Source: Streptomyces sp. NBC_00576
GTDB taxonomy: Bacteria > Actinomycetota > Actinomycetes > Streptomycetales > Streptomycetaceae
Assembly (NCBI RefSeq): GCF_036345175.1
Contig: NZ_CP107780.1
Location: 9,672,001 to 9,736,000, forward strand
DNA: 64,000 bases
Reading direction: 5' to 3'
The notes beneath the pieces are model-generated. The model had not been told where the DNA came from. It did no database searches and saw only the letters and a list, made by a program, of their open reading frames with translations. The position numbers were made by a program, and so were the translations under genes. This document shows positions 55,397 to 63,673 of the stretch, in pieces (positions within the stretch are counted from its first letter, which is position 1; every line of letters begins with the position of its first letter).

Positions 55397-56437
55397 TCAG
55401 TGCGGCAGTACCACCGCGCGGCCGTTGATGTCCCCCGCGTGCAGGCGTTCGTAGGCCTCAGGCGCCTCGTCGATCGAGAAGGTCTCGACGTGGGCGGACA
55501 CGAGTCCCTGCCTGGCGAGTTCGAGGACGGCCATGAGTTCCGGTCGGCTGCCCCAGTAGGGGAAGGAGGCCGACACCTCGAACGGCAGCCCGCCTCCGAA
55601 GCCGACGGCCAGCGTGCCCCCGCCGAGGCCGACGATGGTGACATCGCCCTCCACGACCACCGACGCGGCGGCGATGGCCAGCGTCGACTCGGCTCCGACG
55701 AAGTCCAGGACGACCTCCGCTCCCGTACCGCCGGTGAGTTCCCGCAGCCGGGCGACCGCCGCGCCGTCCGACAGCAGTGTCTCGTGGGCGCCCACCTTGC
55801 CGGCCAGCTCCAGCTTCTCCTCGCTCACGTCGAGGGCGACGACCCGGGCCGGGGTCAGCGCGCGGAGCAGCTGCACGGCGATGTGCCCGAGGCCGCCGAC
55901 GCCGATCACCACCGCCGTGCTGCCGGGCAGCAGCTTCGGCAGCGATCTGCGGATCGCGTGATACGGGGTCAGCCCGGCGTCGGTGAGGGGCGCGGCCTGC
56001 ACGGGGTCGAGTCCGTTCAGCGGAATCAGGTGGCGGGGCGAGTCCACGAGCATGTACTCCGCCAGGGCGCCGGGGGAGCCGAGCCCCGGCGGCATGATGC
56101 CGAGTCCGGCGGCATGCGGACAGCAGTTCTCCTTGCCCTCGGCGCACTTGGGGCAGCGGCCGCAGCCCGCCGGGCCGTACACCGCCACCGCCTCGCCCTC
56201 GGCCACGCCGGTGACACCGGCGCCCAGCGCCGCCACCGTCCCGACACCCTCGTGACCGAGTGTCATCGGCAGCGCGTAGGGGAACTGCTCCTCGGGCCAG
56301 CCCATGACCGCCAGATCGGAGTGGCAGATCCCGGCCGCCGTCACCTTCAACAGCACCTGGCCCGGGCCGGGTTCGGGCACCGGTACCTCCACGACCTCGG
56401 GGGCGTGCCCCACCCGTCGGTACTGAACGGCCTTCAT
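55397..56437 (-). CDS. Zinc-dependent alcohol dehydrogenase
   Basis: A 346-residue medium-chain dehydrogenase. Catalytic zinc ligands appear in AGICHSD and GHEGVG, and the structural-zinc Cys cluster reads CGRCPKCAEGKENCC. The cofactor motif is GVGGLGHIAVQ with a following Asp (ALDVSEEK), which suggests NAD. The start at 56437 gives the usual MKAVQYRR N-terminus. It is the last gene of the importer unit, two bases after the permease stop, so alcohol oxidation probably follows uptake of the same substrate. Confidence 0.91.
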   Translation of the reverse strand: MKAVQYRRVGHAPEVVEVPVPEPGPGQVLLKVTAAGICHSDLAVMGWPEEQFPYALPMTLGHEGVGTVAALGAGVTGVAEGEAVAVYGPAGCGRCPKCAEGKENCCPHAAGLGIMPPGLGSPGALAEYMLVDSPRHLIPLNGLDPVQAAPLTDAGLTPYHAIRRSLPKLLPGSTAVVIGVGGLGHIAVQLLRALTPARVVALDVSEEKLELAGKVGAHETLLSDGAAVARLRELTGGTGAEVVLDFVGAESTLAIAAASVVVEGDVTIVGLGGGTLAVGFGGGLPFEVSASFPYWGSRPELMAVLELARQGLVSAHVETFSIDEAPEAYERLHAGDINGRAVVLPH

Positions 56438-56439
56438 CC

Positions 56440-57558
56440 TCAACTCTCCTTGCCGGCTGGGGTGCTGGTGCTGGTCGTGTCCGGCCGGGTCACCGTCCGG
56501 CGGCGCAGAACCGCGGGCAGGGCTATCCGGCCGCCCGTGAGGACCAGCGCCACGATGAGGACCGAGCCGGTGAACAGACTCGTGGCCCACTGCGCGCTGG
56601 TGGCGAGGCCGAGTCCCGTGATGCCTGTGCCGAGCAGGAGCACCGCGAGGACCGTGCCCCAGGCGTTGAAACGGCCGGCACGCAACTGGGTCGCCCCGAC
56701 GAACGCGGCGGCGTACGCCGACAGCAGATACGGGGTGCCCGCGGTCGGCGATCCGGAGCCGACCGAGGACGCGAAGACGACACCGGCGAAACCGGAGAGC
56801 AGCGCGGAGGCCACCAGGGTCAGGAAGCGCAGCCGGTCGGTGCGCACGCCCTGCAACCGGGCCGCGTCGGCGTTGAAACCGGTCGCGTACAACCGGCGCC
56901 CGGTGGCGGTGTGTTCCAGCAGGAACCAGATGGCGAGGGCGGCGAGCAGCAGATAGAGCACCGGCAGGGTGATGCCGCCGACGTCCAGCTGGGCGATGCT
57001 CGCGAACGGCTTGGCGAGCAGTTGCACACCGGTGATCGAGCTGTCGTTGGTGACCATGGTGATCAGGGACTGGATCAGCGCGCCGGTGGCCAGGGTGGCG
57101 ATGAACGAGTCGACGCGCAGCACCACCACCACGATGCCGTTGACGACTCCGATCAGCAGCGCGGCGGACATCGCCAGGGCGATGGCCGCGCCCGGACCGA
57201 GCCCGGAGGAGACCATGAAGTGCGCGGTGAGCACGCTGGTGAGCGACATGGTGTAGGCGATCGAGAGGTCGAAGACCCGCGCGGCCAGCGGCGGCACGAC
57301 GCTCAGTGCCACCAGCCCTGCGACGGCGTTGCCGTTCAGCACCTGCTTGACCGTGATGGCGGTCGGGAACGTGTCCGGCGCCCACACGGAGAAGAGCACC
57401 ACGATGCCCAGCCACACGTACACGGCGCCGATGTTGCGGAACGACAGGAACGACAGTGCGGCTACCGCCCGTCGGACCGCTGTCCCCGGTAGCGGCGCCG
57501 CGGAACTCTCCTGTGCGGACGGCGGGACTTCCGCCGCCCGGGTCGGGGTGGACGTCAT
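56440..57558 (-). CDS. ABC transporter permease, ribose/xylose (RbsC-like) type
   Basis: A 372-residue, very hydrophobic membrane protein with about nine or ten predicted membrane segments between charged, Ser/Thr-rich tails. Family features include RVFDLSIAYTMSL near the second segment, VNGIVVVVLRVDSFIATLATG and TGRRLYATGFNADAARLQGV. It forms the membrane channel for the ATPase and lipoprotein encoded just upstream. ATG at 57558 lies 27 bases after the ATPase stop, with AAGGA upstream. The bacterial relatives usually import sugars, but some import other small molecules. Confidence 0.9.
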   Translation of the reverse strand: MTSTPTRAAEVPPSAQESSAAPLPGTAVRRAVAALSFLSFRNIGAVYVWLGIVVLFSVWAPDTFPTAITVKQVLNGNAVAGLVALSVVPPLAARVFDLSIAYTMSLTSVLTAHFMVSSGLGPGAAIALAMSAALLIGVVNGIVVVVLRVDSFIATLATGALIQSLITMVTNDSSITGVQLLAKPFASIAQLDVGGITLPVLYLLLAALAIWFLLEHTATGRRLYATGFNADAARLQGVRTDRLRFLTLVASALLSGFAGVVFASSVGSGSPTAGTPYLLSAYAAAFVGATQLRAGRFNAWGTVLAVLLLGTGITGLGLATSAQWATSLFTGSVLIVALVLTGGRIALPAVLRRRTVTRPDTTSTSTPAGKES

Positions 57559-57585
57559 GTCAGCCGGTTCCTTCCAGGGCTCATG

Positions 57586-59127
57586 TCACTCGGTTCCTTC
57601 CATGGCGTGCACGAGAGCGGACTCGGTGATGTCCCGGCCGCTGATCTCCCGTGCGATCCTGCCGTCCCGTACCACCAGCACGCGGGTGCACAGCGCGAGC
57701 AGGTCCTGTGTGTCGGACGAGGACACGATGACGCCCATGCCCTCGTCCGCCTGACGCTCTATCAGGTCGTACAGCTGGAGGCGGGTGGCGATGTCCACGC
57801 CCGCAGTGGGCTCGCACAGCGTCAGTACGGGTGGGTGCTGGGCGAGACAGCGGGCCATGACGACCTTCTGCTGGTTGCCGCCGCTCAGCGTGGTGATCCT
57901 GGCCCCGCGCCCTGCCGTACGCACGTCGACCCGCCGGATCCAGTCCTCCGCGAGGGTGGACTCGCGGCCTCGGCGCAGCCGTCCGGAACGGGCGCGCAGC
58001 CGGTCCAGGAGCGGCAGGGTGAGGTTCTCGCCGACCGAGAAGTCGCCGATCACTCCCTCGCCCGCCCGGTCCGCCGGGACCAGGGGAAGGCCCAGGCCGT
58101 GGGCGTCCCGCGCCTCGGTCCACCGCTCCGAGCGTTCCGGCAGCCGCAGCCTGCCGCTGACCCTTCCGGCGTGGGCGCCGCACACCGCGTACGGCACGAT
58201 CTCGTGGCCGGAGCCGACCAGACCGGTGATGCCCAGGCGTTCACCCCTGGCCAGGTCGAAGCCGACCCCCCGCAGCGGGCCGGCCCGCAGGTCGCGGACC
58301 TGCAGTACGGGGTCGGCGGGGCCGGAAGGAGACGCCGCCGGACGGTGGTCGGTCTCCATCTCCTCGCCCGCCATCAGCTCCGCCAGCGAACGCGGGGTCA
58401 GGTCGGCGACCGCGCGGGTGGCGATCCGGCGGCCGCCGCGGATCACGGTGACCCGGTCGGCGAGCGCGAAGATCTCGTCCATCCGGTGCGACACGTACAG
58501 CACGCCGGCGCCCGCGTCGCGGACCTCCCGCACGATGTCGAACAGGCGGGCCACCTCGCCGGGCGGGAGGACGGCGGTCGGCTCGTCGAGCACCAGGACG
58601 CCGCGGCGGCCCTCCCAGCCCTGCAGCGCGGCGGCGATGGCCACCACCGTGCGCTGGACGGGGGTCGCCGTCGCCAGCGGCCGGCGCACGTCGATGCCGA
58701 GGCCGAACCGTTCGACGAGGGCGCTCGTCCGCTTCTCCATCTCCGGCCAGCGGATGTTGCCGAAGGCGGTGCGGGCGAAGCCGTGACTGAGGGCCAGGTT
58801 GTCGATGGCGCTCAACTCGCCCACCAGGCCCAGCTCCTGGTGGACGAAGCGGAGCCGGTCGTGGCGGGAGGCGGTGACCTGGCCGAGGTCGAAGGGCTCG
58901 CCGTCGAGTTCGGCCACCGCGCCCGGCTCCGCGTGGTGGTAGCCCGCGAGGATCTTGATGAGGGTGGACTTGCCGGAGCCGTTGGGCCCGATCAGGGCGT
59001 GGATCTCGCCGGGCGCGACCTCCAGGTCGACGTCCTTGAGGGCCTGGGTGCCGCCGAATCTCTTCGACAGGGCGGCCACCCGCAGCACCGGACCGGTCGG
59101 CACCGGCCCGGTCAACTCAGCCCCCAC
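57586..59127 (-). CDS. ABC transporter ATPase, double-domain sugar type
   Basis: A 513-residue protein with two ATPase domains, as in RbsA and XylG. The first has Walker A GPNGSGKST and Walker B VLVLDEPT; its signature loop is degenerate (ATPVQRT). The second has a degenerate Walker A (GLVGSGHE) but an intact LSGGNQQK signature and a Walker B-like LTLCEPTAGVD. This asymmetry is usual for the family. The GTG start at 59127 lies inside the end of the lipoprotein gene (16-base overlap), preceded by AAGG, so the two are translationally coupled. Confidence 0.91.
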   Translation of the reverse strand: MGAELTGPVPTGPVLRVAALSKRFGGTQALKDVDLEVAPGEIHALIGPNGSGKSTLIKILAGYHHAEPGAVAELDGEPFDLGQVTASRHDRLRFVHQELGLVGELSAIDNLALSHGFARTAFGNIRWPEMEKRTSALVERFGLGIDVRRPLATATPVQRTVVAIAAALQGWEGRRGVLVLDEPTAVLPPGEVARLFDIVREVRDAGAGVLYVSHRMDEIFALADRVTVIRGGRRIATRAVADLTPRSLAELMAGEEMETDHRPAASPSGPADPVLQVRDLRAGPLRGVGFDLARGERLGITGLVGSGHEIVPYAVCGAHAGRVSGRLRLPERSERWTEARDAHGLGLPLVPADRAGEGVIGDFSVGENLTLPLLDRLRARSGRLRRGRESTLAEDWIRRVDVRTAGRGARITTLSGGNQQKVVMARCLAQHPPVLTLCEPTAGVDIATRLQLYDLIERQADEGMGVIVSSSDTQDLLALCTRVLVVRDGRIAREISGRDITESALVHAMEGTE

Positions 59128-60254
59128 AGCGCCTTGAACTGCGCCTGGTAGTCCTCGACGATCGGGAAGTCGCCGTCGGCCGAGGGCAGGTTGTCCTTGG
59201 TGACGAGCATGTTGGGCAGTGCGGCCTGCTGGTCCACGTCCATGGGCTGTCCGGTGAAGCGCCGGGCGAGCGCGTCGGCCTGGATCCAGGCCGTCTCATG
59301 GGAGTTCAGTGCCATCGCGCCGTCGGTGAGACCGCTCTGGATGTACTGGTAGTTCTGCGCGTCACCGACGTTCACGACGATGTGCTTGCCGGTGACGCCG
59401 GCGGTCTTCAGCGCGGTCGGCACGCCCACATTGAGCAGGCCGAGGGAGAACACGACATGGGTCACCTTCGGGTGCGAGCGGAGGTACGACACCACACGGT
59501 CCGGCATGTCCTTGCCCACCGAGGTGATCGGCACGTCGACGTTGTCCAGTGCGCAGCCGTCGCACCATTCCTTGTACTTGGCCGCGAAGGCGTCCTTGAC
59601 GGGCTTGAGGATCGTGTAGGCCGGCAGATCGAAGTAGACGGTGTCCGCCTTCGCGCCGCTGTTCGACACCACCCATGAGGCGAGCATCTCGCCCTGGATG
59701 CCGACGTCGTCCGGCCCGTTCTTCAACAGGGAGATGCCGTCGCCCAGCACGTCGTCGGCGTTCGACTGGATGACGGGGATCTCTGCCGCGTTCAGCTGCG
59801 CCAGCTGCTTGGCGTAGACGGCGCGCGGGAAGCCGGAGGCGATGACGGCGTCCGGCTTGTCGCGCAGGGCCTGCTCGTAGGCGGCCTGGACGGACTCCGG
59901 GGTGCCCTGGGTGGCGATCTGCTTCACCTGCCAGCCGAGTTCCCCGGCGGCCTCGGTGAAGAAGTCGGCGAGGTCCTTGCAGGACTGGACGCCGCAGAGG
60001 ATGAAGTCGATCTTCTTGCCCTTGGGGATCGGCTTGCCGACGGGCTGGGTCACGGAGATCGCGGCCGGGCGCTCCGAGTACTTCGCCAGGGCCGCGCGGG
60101 CCGCCGACAGGCCGGGGGAGCCGGGCGCCGCGGCCTGTGTCGAGTCGGCGGCGGGAGTGGTGCCGGTGCCGCACGCCGCCAGGGTGAGCAGGGCGGTGAC
60201 GGGGACGACGGCGGTGAGGGCGCGGCGAACCGCGCGACGGGGTCTGGAACTCAT
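59112..60254 (-). CDS. ABC transporter substrate-binding lipoprotein
   Basis: A 380-residue periplasmic-binding-protein-fold lipoprotein. The ATG at 60254 follows CGGGAG and gives a classic signal: a basic stretch (RPRRAVRR), a hydrophobic core and the lipobox LAAC, then a Thr/Ala-rich linker. Longer in-frame starts would put about 55 residues ahead of the signal and are unlikely. The mature part resembles the ribose-binding family (peripla_BP_4 type), including VIQSNADDV and the C-terminal GDAQNYQYIQSG. It captures the imported solute and is the first gene of the importer and alcohol dehydrogenase unit. Confidence 0.9.
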   Translation of the reverse strand: MSSRPRRAVRRALTAVVPVTALLTLAACGTGTTPAADSTQAAAPGSPGLSAARAALAKYSERPAAISVTQPVGKPIPKGKKIDFILCGVQSCKDLADFFTEAAGELGWQVKQIATQGTPESVQAAYEQALRDKPDAVIASGFPRAVYAKQLAQLNAAEIPVIQSNADDVLGDGISLLKNGPDDVGIQGEMLASWVVSNSGAKADTVYFDLPAYTILKPVKDAFAAKYKEWCDGCALDNVDVPITSVGKDMPDRVVSYLRSHPKVTHVVFSLGLLNVGVPTALKTAGVTGKHIVVNVGDAQNYQYIQSGLTDGAMALNSHETAWIQADALARRFTGQPMDVDQQAALPNMLVTKDNLPSADGDFPIVEDYQAQFKALWGLS

Positions 60255-60430
60255 CTTTGAGTACTCCCGAGGTGTGTCGCCTGCGCTGCCGAGACCCGCG
60301 TCGTTTGGCGATGCTTCCGCGTTCGCGGCGGTCGGCTCGGTCAGGCGGACCGGTTCTGTGGTGCTCCGGGGCGGGAACGCCGCGGTGCTGGGCCAGGACG
60401 GGAAAAGATCGTCCCGAGACAAGAAACTTA

Positions 60431-60448
60431 TGAGGCACTACAGCCTCA
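60431..60448. promoter_or_regulatory. Inverted repeat TGAGGC-N6-GCCTCA
   Basis: A perfect dyad in the divergent region, close to the minus-strand copy of AAGTTTCT. Size and symmetry fit a dimeric repressor operator. The regulator is unknown. Confidence 0.45.
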
Positions 60449-60504
60449 AGTGGGTCGGAGTGTGACATGCCCCGGCGAGGTTGGGGAGAGGGTCGCCGCA
60501 AGAA

Positions 60505-60525
60505 ATTCCAGGATTACGGTGGAAT
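60505..60525. promoter_or_regulatory. Inverted repeat ATTCCA-N9-TGGAAT
   Basis: A perfect 6-bp dyad centred between the two divergent units, in an AT-richer patch. A candidate shared operator. Confidence 0.45.
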
Positions 60526-60571
60526 CACATGGTGACCTCGGAAGGTTCGGGCTCCGTCACCGGTATGAGTG

Positions 60572-60601
60572 TTGCTCCTGGCCGTGACTGGTAACTACAC
60601 T
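60572..60601 (+). promoter_or_regulatory. Candidate promoter for the Rieske oxygenase unit
   Basis: TTGCTC (60572-60577) and TACACT (60596-60601) are 18 bases apart. A start about 7 bases further would leave a short leader with the GGAGGAG ribosome site. TGAGTG (60566-60571) and CACTCA (60598-60603) form an inverted repeat that brackets the promoter. Confidence 0.4.
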
Positions 60602-60628
60602 CACTCTAAAGTTTCTGCCGGAGGAGAA

Positions 60629-62038
60629 ATGATGGACGAAACATCGGAGCCGGCCACTGCGCGGTGCCCCGGGCCCACCGTCCAGGACTACCTCGACCAG
60701 GACAGCCGCCCTGTTCCCCCCGCCCTGCGGTACGAGCGGAACGACCACATCGGCAGCGAGGACATCGACCACGCCCGCTTCACGTCCCGCGAGTGGGCCG
60801 AACGCGAGATGCGACAGGTCTGGCGGCGGGTCTGGCAGTTCGCGTGCCTGGAGAGCGAGATCCCCGAGGTCGGCGACCACGAGGTCTACGAGATCGGCGA
60901 CGACTCCCTCATCGTCGTCCGCACGGCCCCCGACGAGATCCGTGCCTACGTCAACGTCTGCCTGCACCGGGGCCGCAAACTGCGCACCGGCGGCGGCAAC
61001 GTCAGCGAGTTCCGCTGCTCGTTCCACGGCTTCGCCTGGAACCTCGACGGCAGCATGCAGACCCCGCCCTGCGCCTGGGACTTCCCGCACGTCACCCCGG
61101 AGAAGTTCGCCCTCCCCGAGGCCCGGGTGGCCACCTGGCGCGGCTTCGTCTTCATCAACATGGACCCGTATGCCGAGTCCTTCGACAGCTACCGCGGCAC
61201 CTTCGACGACTACTACATCTGGCCGCTGGAGAACCGCTACAAGTCGCTGCACATCGCCAAGGTGCTGCCCTGCAACTGGAAGGTCGCGCAGGACGCGTTC
61301 ATCGAGTCCTTCCATGTGATCGCCACCCATCCGCAGATGCTGCCGTGGCTCGCCGACGCCAACTCCCAGTACGACGTCATGGCGGACCAGCCCAACTGGA
61401 ACCGGATGATCAACATCCAGGGCGCGCCGAGCCCCCACGTGGCGGACTCCGTCACGGAGGAGGACGTCCTGGAGACCTTCTACGACTCGCGCGCCTTCTA
61501 CGCTGCCGCACAGGGCCGTGACCTGGTGATCCAGGAGGGCGACGAACTGCCGGCGATCCCGCCCGGCGGCACCGCCCGTCAGGTCCTCGCCGAGCGGATG
61601 CGCGCGCAGCTGGCGGCCACCTCGACGCAGGACTTCTCGAAGACCCCGGACACCGAACTGCTGGATGCCATCAACTACCTGCTGTTCCCCAACTTCAACC
61701 CCTGGGGCGGCGCCAAGTCGAACATCATCTACCGGTTCCGGCCCAACGGGCTCGACCCCGACTCCTGCACCGCCGAGATCATCTTCATGTCGTCCCCGAA
61801 GCAGCCCGGCGAGGTCCCGCCCCCGGCGAAGATCCGCTGGGTGCCCGAGGACATGCTCTTCGCCGACATCCCCGAACTGGGCGTGCTCGGGCCCGTCTTC
61901 GACCAGGACTGCGAGAACCTGCCGTACGTCCAGCAGGGCCTCAAGGCGATGCGCAAGCCGGGCATCACGCTGGCCAACTACCAGGAGAGCCGCATCCGAC
62001 ACTTCAACCAGACCCTCGACCAGTGGATGGAGAAGTGA
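60629..62038 (+). CDS. Rieske non-heme iron oxygenase, alpha subunit
   Basis: A 469-residue ring-hydroxylating-type oxygenase. The Rieske 2Fe-2S ligands are Cys111-x-His113 and Cys130-x2-His133. The mononuclear iron site is His229 and His234 (ESFHVIATH), with Asp425 or Asp427 (FDQDCEN) as probable third ligand. It hydroxylates or demethylates an organic substrate using O2 and electrons from a ferredoxin. Two adjacent ATGs (60629, 60632) follow GGAGGAG; I use the first. No beta subunit gene is present, so it is probably a homo-oligomer. The ferredoxin gene overlaps its stop (GTGA). The substrate cannot be told from the sequence. Confidence 0.93.
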   Translation: MMDETSEPATARCPGPTVQDYLDQDSRPVPPALRYERNDHIGSEDIDHARFTSREWAEREMRQVWRRVWQFACLESEIPEVGDHEVYEIGDDSLIVVRTAPDEIRAYVNVCLHRGRKLRTGGGNVSEFRCSFHGFAWNLDGSMQTPPCAWDFPHVTPEKFALPEARVATWRGFVFINMDPYAESFDSYRGTFDDYYIWPLENRYKSLHIAKVLPCNWKVAQDAFIESFHVIATHPQMLPWLADANSQYDVMADQPNWNRMINIQGAPSPHVADSVTEEDVLETFYDSRAFYAAAQGRDLVIQEGDELPAIPPGGTARQVLAERMRAQLAATSTQDFSKTPDTELLDAINYLLFPNFNPWGGAKSNIIYRFRPNGLDPDSCTAEIIFMSSPKQPGEVPPPAKIRWVPEDMLFADIPELGVLGPVFDQDCENLPYVQQGLKAMRKPGITLANYQESRIRHFNQTLDQWMEK

Positions 62039-62349
62039 CCCACCGGGTGGCGGTCAGACCCTCCGGCGTCGAGCTCGAAGTCCTCGACGGCGAGGACCTG
62101 TTCACCGCCGCCCAGCGGCTCGGCTACCGCTGGCCCACCGTCTGCGGCGGCAAGGGCACCTGCCGTACCTGCTTCGTCCAGGTGGAGGAGGGCGCCGAGA
62201 ACTGTTCCCCGGTGGGCCCGCTGGAACGCGAGGGCATCGAGTCCCTGCGCAGGCCCGTGGACGGCCTGACCCGGCTCGCCTGCCGGCTCCGGGTCGAGGG
62301 CCCGGTGACCGTGACCAAGCGCGGCGTGCGCCGCCGAGTGCAGGAGTGA
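62035..62349 (+). CDS. 2Fe-2S plant-type ferredoxin
   Basis: A 104-residue ferredoxin with cluster ligands in CGGKGTCRTC and a fourth Cys in LACRL. It most likely passes electrons to the adjacent Rieske oxygenase. I chose the GTG at 62035, which overlaps the oxygenase TGA (GTGA) and has GGAG just upstream; a GTG at 62023 is possible and would add four residues but has no ribosome site. The reductase that feeds it may be the protein at 47816, although that one already carries its own ferredoxin domain. Confidence 0.9.
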   Translation: MTHRVAVRPSGVELEVLDGEDLFTAAQRLGYRWPTVCGGKGTCRTCFVQVEEGAENCSPVGPLEREGIESLRRPVDGLTRLACRLRVEGPVTVTKRGVRRRVQE

Positions 62350-62356
62350 GGCCCCC

Positions 62357-62572
62357 GTGCCCAAGCAAGTGACCCACCCACTGACCGGGCATGTGTACCG
62401 GCTCACCGAGGACGGACTGGTCGAGGTGACCGACCCCAGGACCGGGGCACAGGGCGTCTTCGACTTCCAGGCCCGGTGGCAGTCGGGCGAACTGCGCCAC
62501 GCCGACCTTCAGATGGCCGGCTGGGTCGGCCGCCTCGCCCAGCGGCGTACGCCCCCGCAGCCGGAGCACTGA
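62357..62572 (+). CDS. Small hypothetical protein (71 aa)
   Basis: A 71-residue protein starting with GTG 7 bases after the ferredoxin stop and ending 4 bases before the next gene, so it sits tightly in the unit. It is rich in charged residues and Trp, without a membrane segment or Cys. The segment HVYRLTEDGLVEVTDPRTG reads like a short beta-hairpin. I do not recognise the family. Its position suggests a small accessory factor of the oxygenase system. Confidence 0.75.
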   Translation: MPKQVTHPLTGHVYRLTEDGLVEVTDPRTGAQGVFDFQARWQSGELRHADLQMAGWVGRLAQRRTPPQPEH

Positions 62573-62576
62573 ACCC

Positions 62577-63605
62577 GTGACGCCGCCTCGTACGACCCGG
62601 GTGGTCTGTCTGGTGCGCCGCCCCGACGGAGAACCGCTCCCCACCGACTTCGCCGTCGAGGAACGCCCGCTGCCGCCCCTGGAAGAGGGGCAACTGCTCG
62701 TGCGCAACCTCTACATGAGCGTCGACCCGTCCATGCGCGGGCGGCTGGAGAGCACCGAGAAGCACTACACGCACAACTTCACCCCGGGCTCACCCCTCGA
62801 CGGCCGTGCCCTCGGCGTCGTGGAGGAGAGCCGCTGCGCCACAGTGCCGCCAGGCACATACGTACGCCACCAGCTCGGCTGGCGGGAACGGGCCGTGCTG
62901 GACGCGGCGGACACCGACGGCGCCGATCGCATCGACCCCGAACTCGCCCCGCTGCCCACCTGGTTGGGGCTGCTCGGCCAGACCGGGTTCACCGCGTACG
63001 TGGGCCTGACGCGCGTTGCGGAACTACGCCCCGGCGACACCGTTCTCGTCTCGGCGGCGGCCGGCGCCGTCGGCACCGCCGCCGGCCAGTTCGCGCGTCT
63101 GCTGGGCGCGGACCGCGTCATCGGGACCGCCGGAGGGCCGGACAAGTGCGCCCTGCTGGTGAAGGAGTTCGGCTATGACGCGGCCGCCGACTATCGTGCC
63201 GAGCCGGTGCGTGACGCGCTGGCCCGGCTGGCACCGGACGGCGTAGACGTGTACTTCGACAACGTCGGCGGTGAGCAACTGGCCGCCGCCCTGCACGCGT
63301 TGCGCACCGGCGGGCGGGTCGCCCTGTGCGGCATGATGTCGCAGTTCGGCGGCGACCGACGGCCCGCCGACATCAACCAGCTGATCCAGGCGGTCCTCAA
63401 ACGGCTGACCCTGCGCGGGTTCATCGTCCGCGACCACGACGACCTGCGGCCGGAGTTCGAGCAGCGGGTCACGGGCTGGCTTGCCGAGGGCCGGATCACC
63501 GCGCGTGAGACGGTCGTGGACGGCCTGGACAACGCCGCGGGGGCACTGTTGTCCCTGCTCGGCGGGGGCAACGTCGGCAAGATGCTGGTGCGGCTGGGTG
63601 ACTGA
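62577..63605 (+). CDS. NADP-dependent MDR oxidoreductase (CurA/prostaglandin reductase-like)
   Basis: A 342-residue zinc-free medium-chain reductase. The family is recognised by YMSVDPSMRGR near the N-terminus, GQTGFTAYVGL, the cofactor motif SAAAGAVGTAAGQ and YFDNVGGEQL. Relatives reduce alpha,beta-unsaturated ketones and aldehydes with NADPH. GTG start at 62577, four bases after the small gene. It is the last gene before a strong terminator and probably saturates an enone produced in the pathway. Confidence 0.9.
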   Translation: MTPPRTTRVVCLVRRPDGEPLPTDFAVEERPLPPLEEGQLLVRNLYMSVDPSMRGRLESTEKHYTHNFTPGSPLDGRALGVVEESRCATVPPGTYVRHQLGWRERAVLDAADTDGADRIDPELAPLPTWLGLLGQTGFTAYVGLTRVAELRPGDTVLVSAAAGAVGTAAGQFARLLGADRVIGTAGGPDKCALLVKEFGYDAAADYRAEPVRDALARLAPDGVDVYFDNVGGEQLAAALHALRTGGRVALCGMMSQFGGDRRPADINQLIQAVLKRLTLRGFIVRDHDDLRPEFEQRVTGWLAEGRITARETVVDGLDNAAGALLSLLGGGNVGKMLVRLGD

Positions 63606-63607
63606 GA

Positions 63608-63659
63608 CCTGACACTGAAATGGCGCCCCCCCGACGGGGGGCGCCATTTCAGTGTCAGG
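63608..63659. terminator. Perfect 24-bp inverted repeat, bidirectional terminator
   Basis: Arms 63608-63631 and 63636-63659 are exact reverse complements with a 4-base loop (CGAC). The stem runs from CCTGACACTGAAATGG into a GC block at the loop. It starts two bases after the oxidoreductase stop and ends 14 bases before the stop of the convergent gene. The inner A/T stretch (GAAAT/ATTTC) gives it short T-rich tails when partly folded. Confidence 0.92.
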
Positions 63660-63673
63660 CTTCAGCACATGGT

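Larger units (their letters stand above)
60255..60628. promoter_or_regulatory. Divergent regulatory region, importer and Rieske oxygenase units
   Basis: About 374 bases without a gene. It holds two perfect short inverted repeats (listed separately), a promoter-like pair facing right, and an 8-base sequence AAGTTTCT present once in each outward direction (60609-60616 on plus, 60422-60429 on minus). The layout suggests that one regulator, not encoded in this window, controls both units. Confidence 0.55.

Noticed and set aside
56438..57415. Upstream extension of the alcohol dehydrogenase frame
   Set aside because: It overlaps the ABC permease gene, and the dehydrogenase homology begins exactly at 56437.
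47816..63605. The Rieske, dehydrogenase and ligase genes as tailoring genes of the PKS-NRPS cluster
   Set aside because: They form complete catabolic units with importer and thiolase, are convergent with the cluster end, and nothing in the predicted product requires them; a link cannot be fully excluded.
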